A model generated the notes under the pieces. It had not been told where the DNA came from and did not search any database. It saw only the letters and a program-made list of their open reading frames with translations. Below are positions 13,233 through 25,115 of a stretch of 64,000 nucleotides of DNA, in pieces. This stretch comes from Ifrita kowaldi (taxonomy: Eukaryota > Chordata > Aves > Passeriformes > Cinclosomatidae). The position numbers and the translations under genes were made by a program. The stretch is taken from NCBI GenBank assembly GCA_013398055.1, contig VZRS01001749.1:1-64000 (forward strand), given 5' to 3'. Each line of letters opens with the position of its first letter. Position 1 is the first letter of the stretch.

Positions 13233-13724
13233 NNNNNNNNNNNNNNNNNNNNNNNNNNNNNNNNNNNNNNNNNNNNNNNNNNNNNNNNNNNNNNNNNNNN
13301 NNNNNNNNNNNNNNNNNNNNNNNNNNNNNNNNNNNNNNNNNNNNNNNNNNNNNNNNNNNNNNNNNNNNNNNNNNNNNNNNNNNNNNNNNNNNNNNNNNNN
13401 NNNNNNNNNNNNNNNNNNNNNNNNNNNNNNNNNNNNNNNNNNNNNNNNNNNNNNNNNNNNNNNNNNNNNNNNNNNNNNNNNNNNNNNNNNNNNNNNNNNN
13501 NNNNNNNNNNNNNNNNNNNNNNNNNNNNNNNNNNNNNNNNNNNNNNNNNNNNNNNNNNNNNNNNNNNNNNNNNNNNNNNNNNNNNNNNNNNNNNNNNNNN
13601 NNNNNNNNNNNNNNNNNNNNNNNNNNNNNNNNNNNNNNNNNNNNNNNNNNNNNNNNNNNNNNNNNNNNNNNNNNNNNNNNNNNNNNNNNNNNNNNNNNNN
13701 NNNNNNNNNNNNNNNNNNNNNNNN
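13233..13724. other. Assembly gap, 492 N
   Basis: The run of N sits in the centre of the CpG island, directly after C-homopolymers, where sequencing typically fails. Open frames reported across it are artefacts. The promoter core and possibly the first exon are missing from view. Confidence 0.99.
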
Positions 13725-14227
13725 CTTAGCCTGGGTGGGTGCTGCGGTTTGGGGGTGTTCGGATGTTGTTCGCCGCGGAGTTTTGGGGTGGGCTGGTGCG
13801 ACCCCCGTCGCTCCCTGTCCCGGAGACCCCCGGGGGCGGTAGGGGAAGGAGGGAGGCTCCGACCTGCGGGGATGGAGCGGGGCACGGAGCCCTCTCGCTC
13901 TGCCGGGGAGCTCTGCCCTGACTGGGGCTGTGCGAAGGCTTCGGGGGCTCCTTTTCGGGAGCTTTGTGCCCGTGGAGGTCGGGGAACGGGGTTTAGGGGT
14001 GCCCCAAACGCCGCTGGCTGCCAGGGCTGCGAGATCTGTGGCAGCTCCCGGGGCTTTGGGAGGTTTTTGGGGAGGGCAAAGGCGTGAAACCCGAAGGGTG
14101 TCTGGTTGCTGGAGAGTTTAGCATGGGAACGGGTGGGGGAGGAGGAGGACCCGGAGGGAAGTCATTCCCAAAATGTGCGAGGAGAGCTTGGGTGGGGTGT
14201 CAGACGCTTGTTTATTTTGTACTTCTT

Positions 14228-14258
14228 GGGAAGAGGTGGGGAACGGGGGTTGGGGGGG
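14228..14258 (+). promoter_or_regulatory. Potential G-quadruplex motif
   Basis: Four G-runs of three or more (GGG, GGGG, GGGGG, GGGGGGG) are separated by loops of 7, 3 and 2 bases. The motif lies on the presumed non-template strand 0.5 kb right of the gap, where such runs favour R-loops. Folding is inferred from the pattern only. Confidence 0.7.
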
Positions 14259-14471
14259 TAAACGCTTTTGTATCCCGTGCCCGGGATGTTTTTGGGGTAG
14301 AACGGTGTGTTCGACCGCAGGAGCGGTCGGGGGAAGCGGCAGGCAATTCTGCTGGACTGTTTGCCTCAGCTTCGGGGTTAAAACAAAACAGGAGGCGAGT
14401 GTATTTAGGTGCAGAATACACACCCGAGCCAGACCCCGCCGAGTTCTTCGAGCTCAGTTTTGTCTGATGGG

Positions 14472-14498
14472 TTCTTTTCTTTTTTTCTTCCCCCCCCC
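14472..14498. repeat. Pure pyrimidine tract, 27 nt
   Basis: T-rich then C-rich tract without a purine, at the right edge of the CpG island. A 15-A run follows at 14632-14646. Such tracts can form triplex DNA and are prone to length errors. Confidence 0.9.
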
Positions 14499-14649
14499 GC
14501 CCTCGTTGTTGGAGTGTCTCTTGGTATGTTTGCAGAGCACTTCTTCGGAAGCATTTTGTTCTTTGCGATAGGACTGGAAAAACCTTGGTTGGACGTGCTG
14601 TTTTTTCCCCAGTTCCTTCGTGTTAGGGACGAAAAAAAAAAAAAAAGAC

Positions 14650-17600
14650 ATGCTCTTTTTGGGGGTGGGGAAAGAAGAAGGAAGAGGAAATGAAGGTTTA
14701 AGCATGTTTGTGGAGTCGGGTCTTGTCTCAGTTTGTTCAAGTAACACTGGGAGTGTGATTCGGTGACTTTTAAGTACAAAACGTTTATGAACAAAAACTG
14801 GGGAGATTTAAACTTTGTAGGGAGGAAAGTGTTAAACTGATGGCCAGCGGACGCGGGTCTGGGAGACGCTTCCTACGTCCCCTTGCTTCAAACTAGTGGG
14901 TATGGAGGGACGGAAAAAAGAAAACACTGGGGAAAAATACCCCTGCAATTTGCATGAATGATGCCACGTAAAATACCGGAGCGAGGAATTGTGCTCTGCA
15001 GACGATTTGTGGGCTGGCGAAAGCCTGAAGTGCCTGCTCGGGTCCCGTGATATGACTCGCTCATTTCTGCAGGGCTCATCAGGTACAGGCTCTGCTTCCT
15101 TCCTGGGATGGTGCAGCTGGCATTTGATTTCCTCCATGGATGGGAGAGGAGGAGTCCTGTGCAGTTTTTTTCCCCGAGATGATTGCATTTTCTTTGGCCT
15201 TGCTGTACCCTGCCTCATTAGTAGGAACTGCATCTATATTTATTTACCATTATACCGTGTCCCTTGGGAAGTGGGGTGTAGTTCGGAGTAGGTATATATG
15301 GATTTATCACTCCTAACATTTTTTTTCCTCCCATCATGCTAGGACCAAATCTGTCAACAGCAGAGAACAAACTTAATTTATTTCTGTGTTTTGCATCTCC
15401 CTTTTTAGCATTTCTTTTCCAGATTGCTAAGAAAACATCTCTGAGGTGGAGAGAGGGGAGAAGGAAGAAAGGGATGGGAAATGTTGTTTGTGCAGGGATG
15501 CATTTGTTACCTGCATGTCTGGGGGGTACCGGGCTCGGGAAGGGCAGGGTTTGTTTCTGCATGTGAAAACTGGGGTTTGGGAATGTTCTTTTCCCTTATG
15601 TGAAGATTATTCTTTAGCCTCACGACAGCCACAACTTTTTCTGTGTGGTTGACAGAATTATCAGGCGAGCCTGGGCAGGAGGCTGGGAACAAGGAACTTG
15701 TGTTTCGCTCCACGCCGCCTGTTCTTCCTCCCCTCGTTCCCTTAGCACCAGTGCAAGCACCAGAACAGGCATCAGCATTTTTACTCCTGTGTCATCCCAC
15801 TGTTCCGAGCAGAGCAGGTCTAGACGACATTGTGGTATGCAGGCTGCCAGCTGGGTTACAGGAATGCTACCCTAGCTGAAACGGCAGGATTTTTAAGGAG
15901 GGGTAAGGAAATCTGGGAGAAAATCCTGTGTGGATGAGGCCTGGTTATCTCTAGAACTGCTTTACTGAGCGGTCTCCAGCAATCCCCTGGGTTTGTTGAC
16001 CTTTCTGGACAACGTGCATCTCTCTAGCATTGAGATTCTGATAATTCCATGGAGTTAGTAGCTGCTGTCTGCTGCAGGAAGCTTATTTTTAAGGCAGTGT
16101 CTGTGTGGGTCTTACTGGTCTCTTACAAAGGGATATTAAAAGTTCATGGCTGTGCAGTGTTTTGAAAACTAAATTATTATGAAGTGTTTACTTTATAGTG
16201 GTAATCCATGGGTTCCTGGGAGTGTTTGGTGTGTTTTTTTCATTGCTGTCTGGATTTGGGAAAACAGTGGGGCTCTGACATTCATTTTTAAAACTAATTT
16301 ACTTTTTAATAAAATGCATTTTCATTAAGCATGACTGTCAGGAATTGTTCTGTCGTTAACTTTTGGGACTACTTTTTTTGTGTTGTGTGTCAGTGGGGCA
16401 GGGGTGAAATTTGGGTCTTTGGGTGGGGAATTGGGAGAATTAATGAAACTGAACCATAAGAAAGGAGGAAGCTGTACTGTTCCTTATGGCAGGGGATCTG
16501 GGAAGATGTTTGGTTGTATAAGTTACAAAACAAATTTTCAGGAAACAACAGCACATTTTATTCTAAAGAAAGCAACTTGTGCTTCGCAGTGATTTCTGTG
16601 CAGAGCTTTTGAGGACATTACGGAATGACAGGCTACAATATTGGCATCTGTAGCAAATCTTTTTTATCTTCAAAGTTTAGAATTTGAAATCAAAATACTG
16701 TCAGCTTAAGAATCTTATTGCAAAAAAAAAAAAAGATGCCTTTGTTCCTCCTGTCGATAACTTCATGCAGCTTTGATTCTAAAGTCCCCGAAGTTGATTT
16801 CACGTTATACTGATTTTAACAGAACGGGGGTTGGATTCTGCATACATGTCCTCATGGGATTGGGCTTTAATTGTACCTGTGCTGATAGTATGATCTTGTG
16901 GGTTATCAATGCAGTGAGACCAATGCTGTGATTACAGCGGGATTTTTAGGACGTAATGAGGAGAATTTGATTTTTTTTTTGGGTGGGCTCTAACTCACAA
17001 CCCTAAAGCTGGTTTTATTTGTAAGATTAGTAATAAACTGTATTTTAGCATTCTAATATTCCTGTATTGACTACAGCTCCCTTCTGACTCGTATAAAATT
17101 AGGGTGGTTGGGTAGCAGAGTGTCCTAGGAGTTTGTATTTGAACACTCAGTCATGCAAACGGGTTGTGTGGTAGCTGTGAATGCAATTCCCAGGGTAAAT
17201 GCTAAAGATAAGTGTTTTGACAAATGCTTTTAATTTGGGGAACAATACAAGCAAGAATGACAGGATATGAAAAGAAAGTGCTATTTTTCGTCTCGCAGGT
17301 GGCAAACCAAGGTGTAGAGGGATCAACTTGCCCAGGTTCCTAGAGGGAGTCTGCGGCAGAACTCGCAATCAGTCTGTGATCTCAAGGGTTTGTCAGGACT
17401 TTAATCAGTTTTTCTTCCTCCCCTCATTAATTGGCTAACTTTGACATTTTGAAAATAACATCTAGAGATTATTTCTCTTTTCTCCAGTTTCAAACTTTAT
17501 CGCCTGAAGTTTTTTTTTTTCTCATTTTCAGTCAAGCCTTGAAAACACAAGGTTGGAAAACTTGATCTGAGCAGCGCCTCCCTGACATATGATACTATCT

Positions 17601-18344
17601 TGAAACAGCCCCTGACAAGTGAACCCTCTCATTGAAATCATGTGAGGAATTTTATTACTCAACTCTGAAGATCTTCTGGGGGAAAGGAGGTTGCAAACTA
17701 TTAACTATGTGGTCTTCATTGCAAGTTGGCAGATAAAATGTTCTTACGTATTTGAGGCTGTCATGTGGTCCACAGCCAGAAGTAGAGAATCAGCTTTGTA
17801 GTCGCTGACCAACTGAAAATTTCATCTTGTCACTGTGAGAAACACATTTATTTCTGTGTTGTACCCGCAGATTTCAAGTGAATATATCTTTCTTTAAACA
17901 TGCTCTTGGTTATATTCTTCCCCTCTGGACTGGGCGCTCACACAACGTTAGCCTGGGTCATATGAGCACGTGGAGAAGCTTTTATCCTTGATAACCTTAC
18001 AATATCTGTTGGGTTTAGGAAGCTCCTGTTCTTTGCTGTTGCAGTTGGGTTTAGCAGAGGCTCCGTGTTGGTGCAGGCTCCCTGTGTGACACTGCTGAGT
18101 AGTGCAGGGCTCGTGTCACAGTCCCAGAGCCGCTGCTGTGACAATTACGGCGTCGTAAAGCCCGACCTGATCAGGGCTGATGGATTTATGGCCGTAGCTC
18201 GTGTGGTGGCCGGTGCAGCGCGGCTCCAGTGGCTCCCACTCGATCGTTCTGGCTGAGCCACTGCCCTCCTTTGCTGTTCCATGACACAACAATACTTTGT
18301 ACCTCTGTTTGTAAATCTCTAGAACTGCTTGACAGAGGTGCTAG
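14650..18344. other. Single-copy, probably start of a long first intron
   Basis: No repeat element or coding exon was recognised. CpG density falls off by about 15 kb. A good acceptor-like site ends at 17529 (long T-run, then TCATTTTCAG), but all three frames after it meet stops within 13 codons, so only an untranslated exon would be possible. T excess on the + strand agrees with rightward transcription. Confidence 0.4.
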
Positions 18345-18465
18345 TGTTTTACAGATGGAGAAACCGAGGCACAAGGGCCGAGTGGCTCACGTAAGGTCAC
18401 GGACTGAGGCAGTGGCACTTCAACACAGGCGTCTCTTCCCCATCTGTTGCGCTTTCCACCTGTGA
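18345..18465 (-). repeat. MIR / CORE-SINE fossil
   Basis: The + strand contains 'GTTTTACAGATGGAGAAACC', then GAGGCACAAGGGCCGAGTGG, then AAGGTCAC and AGTGGCA. In order these match the reverse complement of the MIR core and 5' half. Divergence is high, as expected for an element that predates birds. The match is from memory of the family consensus, without alignment scores. Confidence 0.75.
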
Positions 18466-18686
18466 TATATTGGTATACGGTAACCCTATAAGGAGTTTAT
18501 TGGCTGGTCATCTAATGTGCACATTAAGACTACTTAAGTGCAGAGGTTTGTTTTTTTTTTATGGTGATGGGAGGATTTCCCACTGAATTCTGTGGCTTGA
18601 CACTTCTCATCCTTATTTATTCAGTTAATTTTCTTGCTTTTTAATCCATTATATTCCACCCCCCATCAGGCCAAAAGCAGACTTTC

Positions 18687-18733
18687 TCCCAAGACTGTAA
18701 GAGATGTCCCTCCCAAGACTGTGAGGGATGCCC
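18687..18733. repeat. Tandem duplication of about 23 bp
   Basis: TCCCAAGACTGTAAGAGATG and CCCAAGACTGTGAGGGATGC follow one another directly. Two copies with a few substitutions indicate an old local duplication. Confidence 0.85.
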
Positions 18734-20159
18734 TTGTTTCTTGCACTGCTTTTCTTCTGCTTCATTTAATAGGATTTTTTTGGTGTTGGACTTCAGATCT
18801 ATCTCAGGAATGCACAGGCGTGTTTGTCATTTGCTTTGCTTCAGCCCTATGTTAATGCAGACACCAGCAGGTTGAACAATTACTGTTTTGAAGTGCTTTA
18901 TTGAGAATGAAAAGAAATAATCTAAAACTGGTTATTCTCCCTGTCTGTGTGGAGATTTCCCTTTCCCAGTTCTAAATCAAAGCTGCAGACAGAGTCTGAA
19001 GTTAAAGTCTGCTCTTAAAACTGGGAGCTGCTGTAGTGCTCCTGACAGAGTGTGCTCTGCTTTATCTTTCCTGTGCAGCCAACCAGGAGCTGTGGAAGGT
19101 CAGTTCACTTTTTCCTACAGAATTCCATTCTGAATGTTCACTTCATCATTTCATCTTGGTTTCAGTGCAATTAGCAGCCTGAAACTTAGTACCAAGCAGA
19201 GCCCTTCCATCAGGTTGTACATCAGTACACCTAAATCACGTCTGTAATACGGCTTGACAAAGATCCCCCACTTCATGTGTGTGTCCATGGAGTGCTGGCA
19301 GGTAGTGCTTCCAGTCTCTATTTGCCCAATGGGTGGAGTGTTGCTTCCAAGGAAGAGTTTCTTCCAGCCTGAGGAAACAAATTTTGACACCTTCTTCATG
19401 CATAGAGGTGGCATTTGTTTTGTTCTCCATATGTACAAGATGTATTTTTAAGCTGTATTAAATTTACATGATTCCCATTCACTGCTGTGGTGGTAGATGA
19501 GATCTTAATGTTGGGTTAAGGAAGGAATTTACAAGCCGGGCATAAAAATTATATTAATTATGTTTGGCTCTGTCCCCAGCTGAATCCTGCTTGTCCTGAG
19601 TTCCTGGTATCGGTCTTCTCCCCACTTCTGAATTTAATATTTAAGAAGTCTTTTTTTCTTTTCACTTCCTTAGAATTTTTAAAGTTCAGCAGCAGGATAA
19701 CTGCCACTGAAACAATAGTGTAGGCTACTCTTTCAGGGCCTTGTGAACAGCCAGTTTTGTTCTTCTGATAAGCCCTTGCCCTATCAATTGGGAAGTGCAG
19801 CATATAGTCATTTCCTGCAGTTCGAGCTGCTCGTTTCTTCTGAGCTCTGAGGCAAGCACTGAATCTGCTTTTTGTTCTTGCTGTGGCACTGTAGTACTGA
19901 TGGCAGCAGAAAGCAGTTAGTTAGTTCATCAAATACAAGCGCTGTTCCTGCTTGGATATTTATTCTGACCTTTACTTTGGACAGTTTCTCTGCCATGATC
20001 AGATTCTCTGATTACAATGTCAGCTTTCACCACAAATCTCTTTGTGATTTAACTGGCAGTGTTTGGGGGTTTGAGCAACTGGGTGTGCAGCAGCTCTGAC
20101 ATGGAAGTGGTGCTTGAGTGTTGGAAAGTTCTTCCTGGCAATGAAATTTCCTTTCTAGG

Positions 20160-20290
20160 CTCTGCCATAGGTTTTATTTTATGACCCAGGGCAAACTTTT
20201 TGACTTGCCTGTGTTCCAGTGTGGAATATGGAAATAATCCTTTCAGAGCTGTTGAGATGCTTTTATGTTTAAGAAGTATGTGGAGATTCT
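20160..20290 (+). repeat. MIR-like ancient SINE fossil
   Basis: The order GGCTCTGCC, then TGACCCAGGGCAAACTTTTT, GACTTGCCTGTG, and GGAAATAATCC followed by GAGCTGTTGAGATGCTTTTA follows the amniote MIR pattern (a 'gaccttgggcaag' block, a 'cctcagtttcc' block, then 'gggttgttgtgag'). Strongly diverged, with approximate ends. Confidence 0.55.
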
Positions 20291-23200
20291 TGGCTGGCTG
20301 GCAGAGAGTGCTGCTGCTCTTGGGAGTATAAGCCTGGGTGTCAGAGGTGTAGTTATCCAGAAGGAGAACTAGGTATTTCAGCTAATACTGATTTTTCCTG
20401 CCCCAGGTGGGAGGGATAAGTAGCTGATCAGTTTTCTCCACTAAATTGTATCACATGTGGTTTCCAGGCATCTTAGTCGGTTGTTCCCTGTTTGTATTTC
20501 ATGGGAGTTCCAGCTGTTTAGTGATAAGTCTGAAAAAGAGGGAACTTGATGAACTTGAAACTTATTCCTCCCTCTTTAATTTCCTGATCCACAGAAATTG
20601 AGTGATGTTAACATATTGGAGATTCATAAAATTTAAGGTGAGAACAGATAATTAAATTGCCATCCCTGATATGTTTTATATGCTTTGTATCTCAGGCCTT
20701 TAAATTTTAATCATTTACTCTGAAACTGAGACCAGTAAATGATGTTTGGCTAAAAACAATTTGAAAGCTTTCCAGTCCTGAGTGTCCATCACTGGTAATT
20801 TCAGGCTCATCACTTCTCTTGGTAGTTGTAAGTGGCTGATTTCTAATTTGAATTAGTCTGAGTTCTGCCGCTGGTTCTTGTTAGGATTTTCCTGACAAGA
20901 TTAGAGCCCTTTAGTATCCAGGACTTTCTTGCCATGAAGGTACTTACACTCTGTAATCAAGTTACTTGATAGATAAGGAAACAGAGTTGAGCTTTTAAGT
21001 CTCACTCTGAGGCATTTTCTCCAGCACTCAGATCATCCGGTGATTCTTCATGGTCTCCGTTTATTTTTAACATTGTGGAGACCAAAAACGGTGCCTGTTG
21101 CAGCCTGTGTCTGATCCATACCAAATTCCGAGGTGCCTTTAGCCCTTTTTGCTGCACAGCCATTGAAAAGGTTCCCAGGAACCCTTTTTCATAGGGAAAT
21201 CCTGTTCATGAGCCTCGCTGCCCCAGCACTGACATTCTTTACTCAAGTAAAGTCTGCCATGTAGTAGTTACAGTCTGCATTTTTTAGATTATAAATTAGC
21301 CTTTGTATTCTGATGGGTTTGGCTTTCCTGAGCTAACTTAAGGCAGGTTTTCAGCCTGTTTTCTCCTGCTGTCCTTTCCTCCTAATAATGTCCTGTTGTG
21401 CTACAGCCCTGGTGTCACTCACAGATTTTTATCTGCAGTGATAAAAATGTTGAACTGCATCAGACCTTAAATTTAGTGACAAAAAAAAAAATTAGCATGA
21501 TGCAATCCCAGGAAGTAGATTAAGAACTGGCTGACTGACAGCTCTTGGATACGGAGCAGCCGATGTGGGTTTCCACCAGAACCAGAGTACGCTCCGTGCG
21601 TGTGCTTGACTCTGCTCAACTCCATTTATAATCTCAAAAGGACAAAGTTAGTCCTTTATCAAGACTTCTGCCATTAAAACGTGCTGACTGGCACTACTGG
21701 TGTCCTTGTTCTCGTAATTCTTTACTGGGAAAACACAGATTTTTCTTTTCCTGTTCTTTGCCTGGATGGATACCTGGCTTGCAGATTTGCTCCATCCCCT
21801 TGCTGAGCATTGGCAAAATAGGAACACCCACCTAGCCTGGAGTGAAGGGCCTCTTTGGTGCATGGGTTTTAGGCTGATTTAAATGTTTCTTGGATTTGCT
21901 GGGAATCATCTTTTATTGCTGGTGAATTAGAAGGTGCTTCATATGACAAAGGCGTGTTGCCCCAGTCTACAGAAGACTGTTCCCAGTACTCTCAGTGGCT
22001 TTCCCTTCTACTAGAAAGCTACTGGGGTTTAAATTTTATTAATGGTACAGTATTTGTTTTTTATACTTGAGTCTTGCAGTTTTGTTGTTAAGAGAAGCAT
22101 CCCAAGGCCTTTCGTTTCTGGATGTGCTCAAGTGTAAAATGGCAGCGCTTTTGGGGTGGTTGTGGCCCATGTGCTGCCAGATCCCATGGCAGTGTGGAAG
22201 TGATGAACTTCCAACCTTTTACAAGCAGCTACTTCTGAAGACACTCGTGAATTACCCTTCGGTTCATGGGCATTATTCTCATAAATACTGGTGTCACTCC
22301 TCTGTCACACTCAAGTAAATTCTGATTTATTCATAGCACTGTGCCTTCTTGCTTTTTGTTAAAAACGCAGCTGCCTTCGCTTGCTGGCTGTTCCCTTGAA
22401 TTTCCCTTTTCCTGTCCCAAACTGATTTAGCTTTTACTCCCTCGGTGTTGCAGCTGTAATCAGCAGTGCACAGGAATGTTGTCTTCTGCAGGAGAGGCAG
22501 TATTTTTGCCTTTGGTTTTTAGGATCCTGGATAATATGGGATCTTGAAATCAAACCTCATTTAAATACTACTAACAGGGAAAAGTGAAATGTGTGGTGCT
22601 TTGGGTTGTTTTTTTTCTTTTCCAAGGTGGGTGTTTTTAAGGATTTGCTCCCTGAGAAAGTCCCTATTTTGAAACCTGCAAATTCCAGGCAGATAAATGG
22701 CAGAGAGGTCGGGTGAGTATCTAAAGTTTGGGATGTCTGCTTCCTTTCTGGCTATCGGGTGGGAAGCTGGCCGCAGCGATAGGCTTTGAGGAGAGATTGG
22801 GAAGGGGGAAGAAAGGAGAGAGCGCTGAGGCCCAGGATCTTGGAGGCTGGGAACCACTGTGGAAGCAGCTGTGCCATTTCTCCTGCTGTCTGAGGTGTGG
22901 AAGTCAAAGGCAAGTGGTAGGGACCCAAAGCTGTGGAGTTTTGGTGGACATGGATATTTCATGTCATGGCAGCCTCTGAGCTCAGCCAGCAGCTCTCCTG
23001 CCTCCTGGTTAAATCAGGATCTGATTTTCCTGTTCCTCTGCTGTCTTCTTGCAGGAGTTGTTTATTGACTGAAATTGTTTCCATATGGCTGCAATGTAGA
23101 GCTTGATTACATTAAACGTGGTGCTTTCCTGTGGCATTGCAGTGCTATGGAAAGATCATCCCTCTCTCTCTCTCCCCTTCCAACCTCCCCTTCCTCCATA

Positions 23201-24914
23201 AAACCTTGGGCTTGGAACGTGCAGCTTGTTCAGGTATTACCTTCTTTCCCCTCTGAGGCTTGTAAAACTGGGATCCAGATCTTTTTTGGGTTGTTGTATC
23301 AGATTGCTTAGGTGGGTTACCGTGGTGTATAAATGACTCATAAAATAGTTAAAATGAAGATTAAAGTGGCTGCAGTTTGAGAGCAGTGCTGGAGCTGGGC
23401 CTCCAGGGTGTTAAACACTGAACAAGCAGAAAAGAGTCTCTGCTTCCAAAGAGGTTTGGGACAGTCCGTTTGGATTGTATTTGTTGACACTAATGGTCAG
23501 TTTAAATGCTGCTCCAGGAAGGTGTTAAAATTCCTGTACTCTGGATGCTAGAAGGCCAGATTCCCTGCTTATCTGGAGCCTGGAGGCTATGTCCAGTTTG
23601 TGGGAAACAGATCTGTTTAATGGCAAATGGATGCATCTGTATCTTTGATAAGAATAAAAGCTGATTGTTGGCTAAGTTGGCTGATAAAACCAGCAGTGAA
23701 GCATCTCTGCCTTCTCTTTGTAATTACACCTAAACTTGAGTTTATGACCTGAACTCAAAATTTGGTTTCTTGTTAAAAAAAGTTTTCTATTTAAATAAGT
23801 TAAAATATATTAACGCCTTTTTCTAAAGCTCAAGCCTTTTGCTGTAATGCCTCTGTTTCTTGTAATGGACCCCAACAGAACCTGGGGCGTACAATATAAA
23901 TATTGTATTTCTACTGCCAATATCTCAAATCAAGTCAAACCAGTGGAGTCGTCACTCTTGGCTGAGCACATGGAACCAGAGTGATGAAGCTGTAAGCCTG
24001 GTTTTTTACAGAAGTAGCCTCTTCTGCATGTGCATAGAGCATATTTCCTTTATTTCTGTGTATTCAGATAGTTCATATCACAGCCTATTTAATTCAAAAC
24101 TGAGAAACCATTTGGGAGCTGTAAATGCCGAAATACTTGTTTTCCTCCCCTAACATAAGGTGGAAAAAAGAACAATGAGGGAGGAGATTCACTAATACTG
24201 AAATCTTTCCGTGGAGGACACAGCAAGGTTCAATTCATTTAATAAAGAGAATTCATTTGTTTTCACTAAAGCATTTTAAAATGCAAATCATGTTTCTGTA
24301 ACCCTTTTATGCATCCTGCACCTATGATGTATCATTCAAGATTAATAAAACTGTAATACATAAAAGCTGGCATTTAAAAATTGTTTTATAAACAGTCTGG
24401 CTAATAACCCAGGGTGGAAACCAGAATGCAGGTATGCTGCTCTTCAGGCCCTTGCCTGGCTAGAGGATGAAGCTCCAGGGTTTTTTTTTTAATTTAATGG
24501 AAAATGAAAGCTTTAAGGGAAGATTTAAGCCCTGACCACGGGTAATCCAGTGACGTTCAGGGTGGTCACTCTGAGGTGTCCGTGGCTCAGGGAAAGGCTC
24601 AATGAATGTCCCTCAATGAATGTCCCTCCTAATTTAGAGGTGTCTGACTCGTGAGCTGGCAGGTGAAAGGGAGACAGTGACCATGGAGTTGTCGTGGCCA
24701 TCTCCTCTGCTTGTCCGTAAAGGAATTTCTGCTGTCCAGTGGTTGGAGCAAAGGATGCGGGCACCTTTTCCGAATTGGGATATTGCAAGTCTTAAAATTG
24801 TGGGAGCTGCCTCCCTTCAGCCCACACTGAGACAGCACACTTAGGGAGGGTGGATTTAAAACCTGTCATTCTGCTTTGTGTTTCAAGATTGCTATTTGTC
24901 CAGCATTTCCAGTA
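20291..24914. other. Single-copy, probable intron
   Basis: No gene was recognised. A second short stretch at 20.94-21.0 kb (GATAAGGAAACAGAG) may be another MIR remnant but is too short to call. A TCTC run lies at 23.16 kb. Open frames such as 22561-22962 minus (133 codons) have no signature. Confidence 0.4.
24600..24627. repeat. Perfect 14-bp tandem duplication
   Basis: CAATGAATGTCCCT occurs twice in immediate succession without mismatch, so the duplication is recent or polymorphic. Confidence 0.95.
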
Positions 24915-25115
24915 GCAGGAGGAATTTCCTCATGGAAAGGGTGCTCAGGCATTGGAGGGGCCTGCCCAGGGAGGTTTGGGATCCCCATCCCTGGAGGTGT
25001 CCAAGGAACACCTGGATGTGGCACTCAAAGCTCTGGGCTGGTGACAAGGTGGGGATTGGTCACAGGTTGGATTCTGATCTCTGAGGTCTTTTCCAACCCA
25101 AATGATTCTGGGATT
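24915..25115 (+). repeat. CR1 LINE 3' end
   Basis: The copy starts at GCAGGAGGAATTTCCTCATG, passes through CTGGATGTGGCACTCAAAGC and GACAAGGTGGGGATTGGTCA, and ends with CCAAATGATTCTGGGATT. It belongs to the same 3'-end type as the copies at 9.0, 42.8 and 49.6 kb (the GGCACTCA...GGGCTGGTGACAAGG type). It carries the beginning of a fortuitous 231-codon frame that continues to 25571. Confidence 0.95.

Larger units (their letters stand above)
12990..14460. promoter_or_regulatory. CpG island, probable promoter and first-exon region (interrupted by gap)
   Basis: CpG dinucleotides are dense on both sides of the gap, especially 13.72-14.10 kb, while the surrounding sequence is CpG-poor. On the + strand the left side is C-rich (an 11-C run at 13193-13203 and a 6-C run at 13211) and the right side is strongly G-rich, a strand switch typical of a transcription start with G-skewed downstream DNA. 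The transcription start and first exon are probably inside or just right of the gap and directed rightwards. A 71-codon frame starting at 13872 with a G at -3 and +4 exists, but open frames are common in such GC-rich DNA, so it is not called as a gene. Confidence 0.7.

Noticed and set aside
13067..14087. Long frames of 220 to 309 codons across 13.2-13.7 kb
   Set aside because: Most of their length is the run of N. The visible part after the gap is GC-rich and open in several frames.
17530..17640. Good acceptor site followed by a possible donor (CAT|GTGAGG)
   Set aside because: All three frames contain early stops. An untranslated exon remains possible but nothing supports it.
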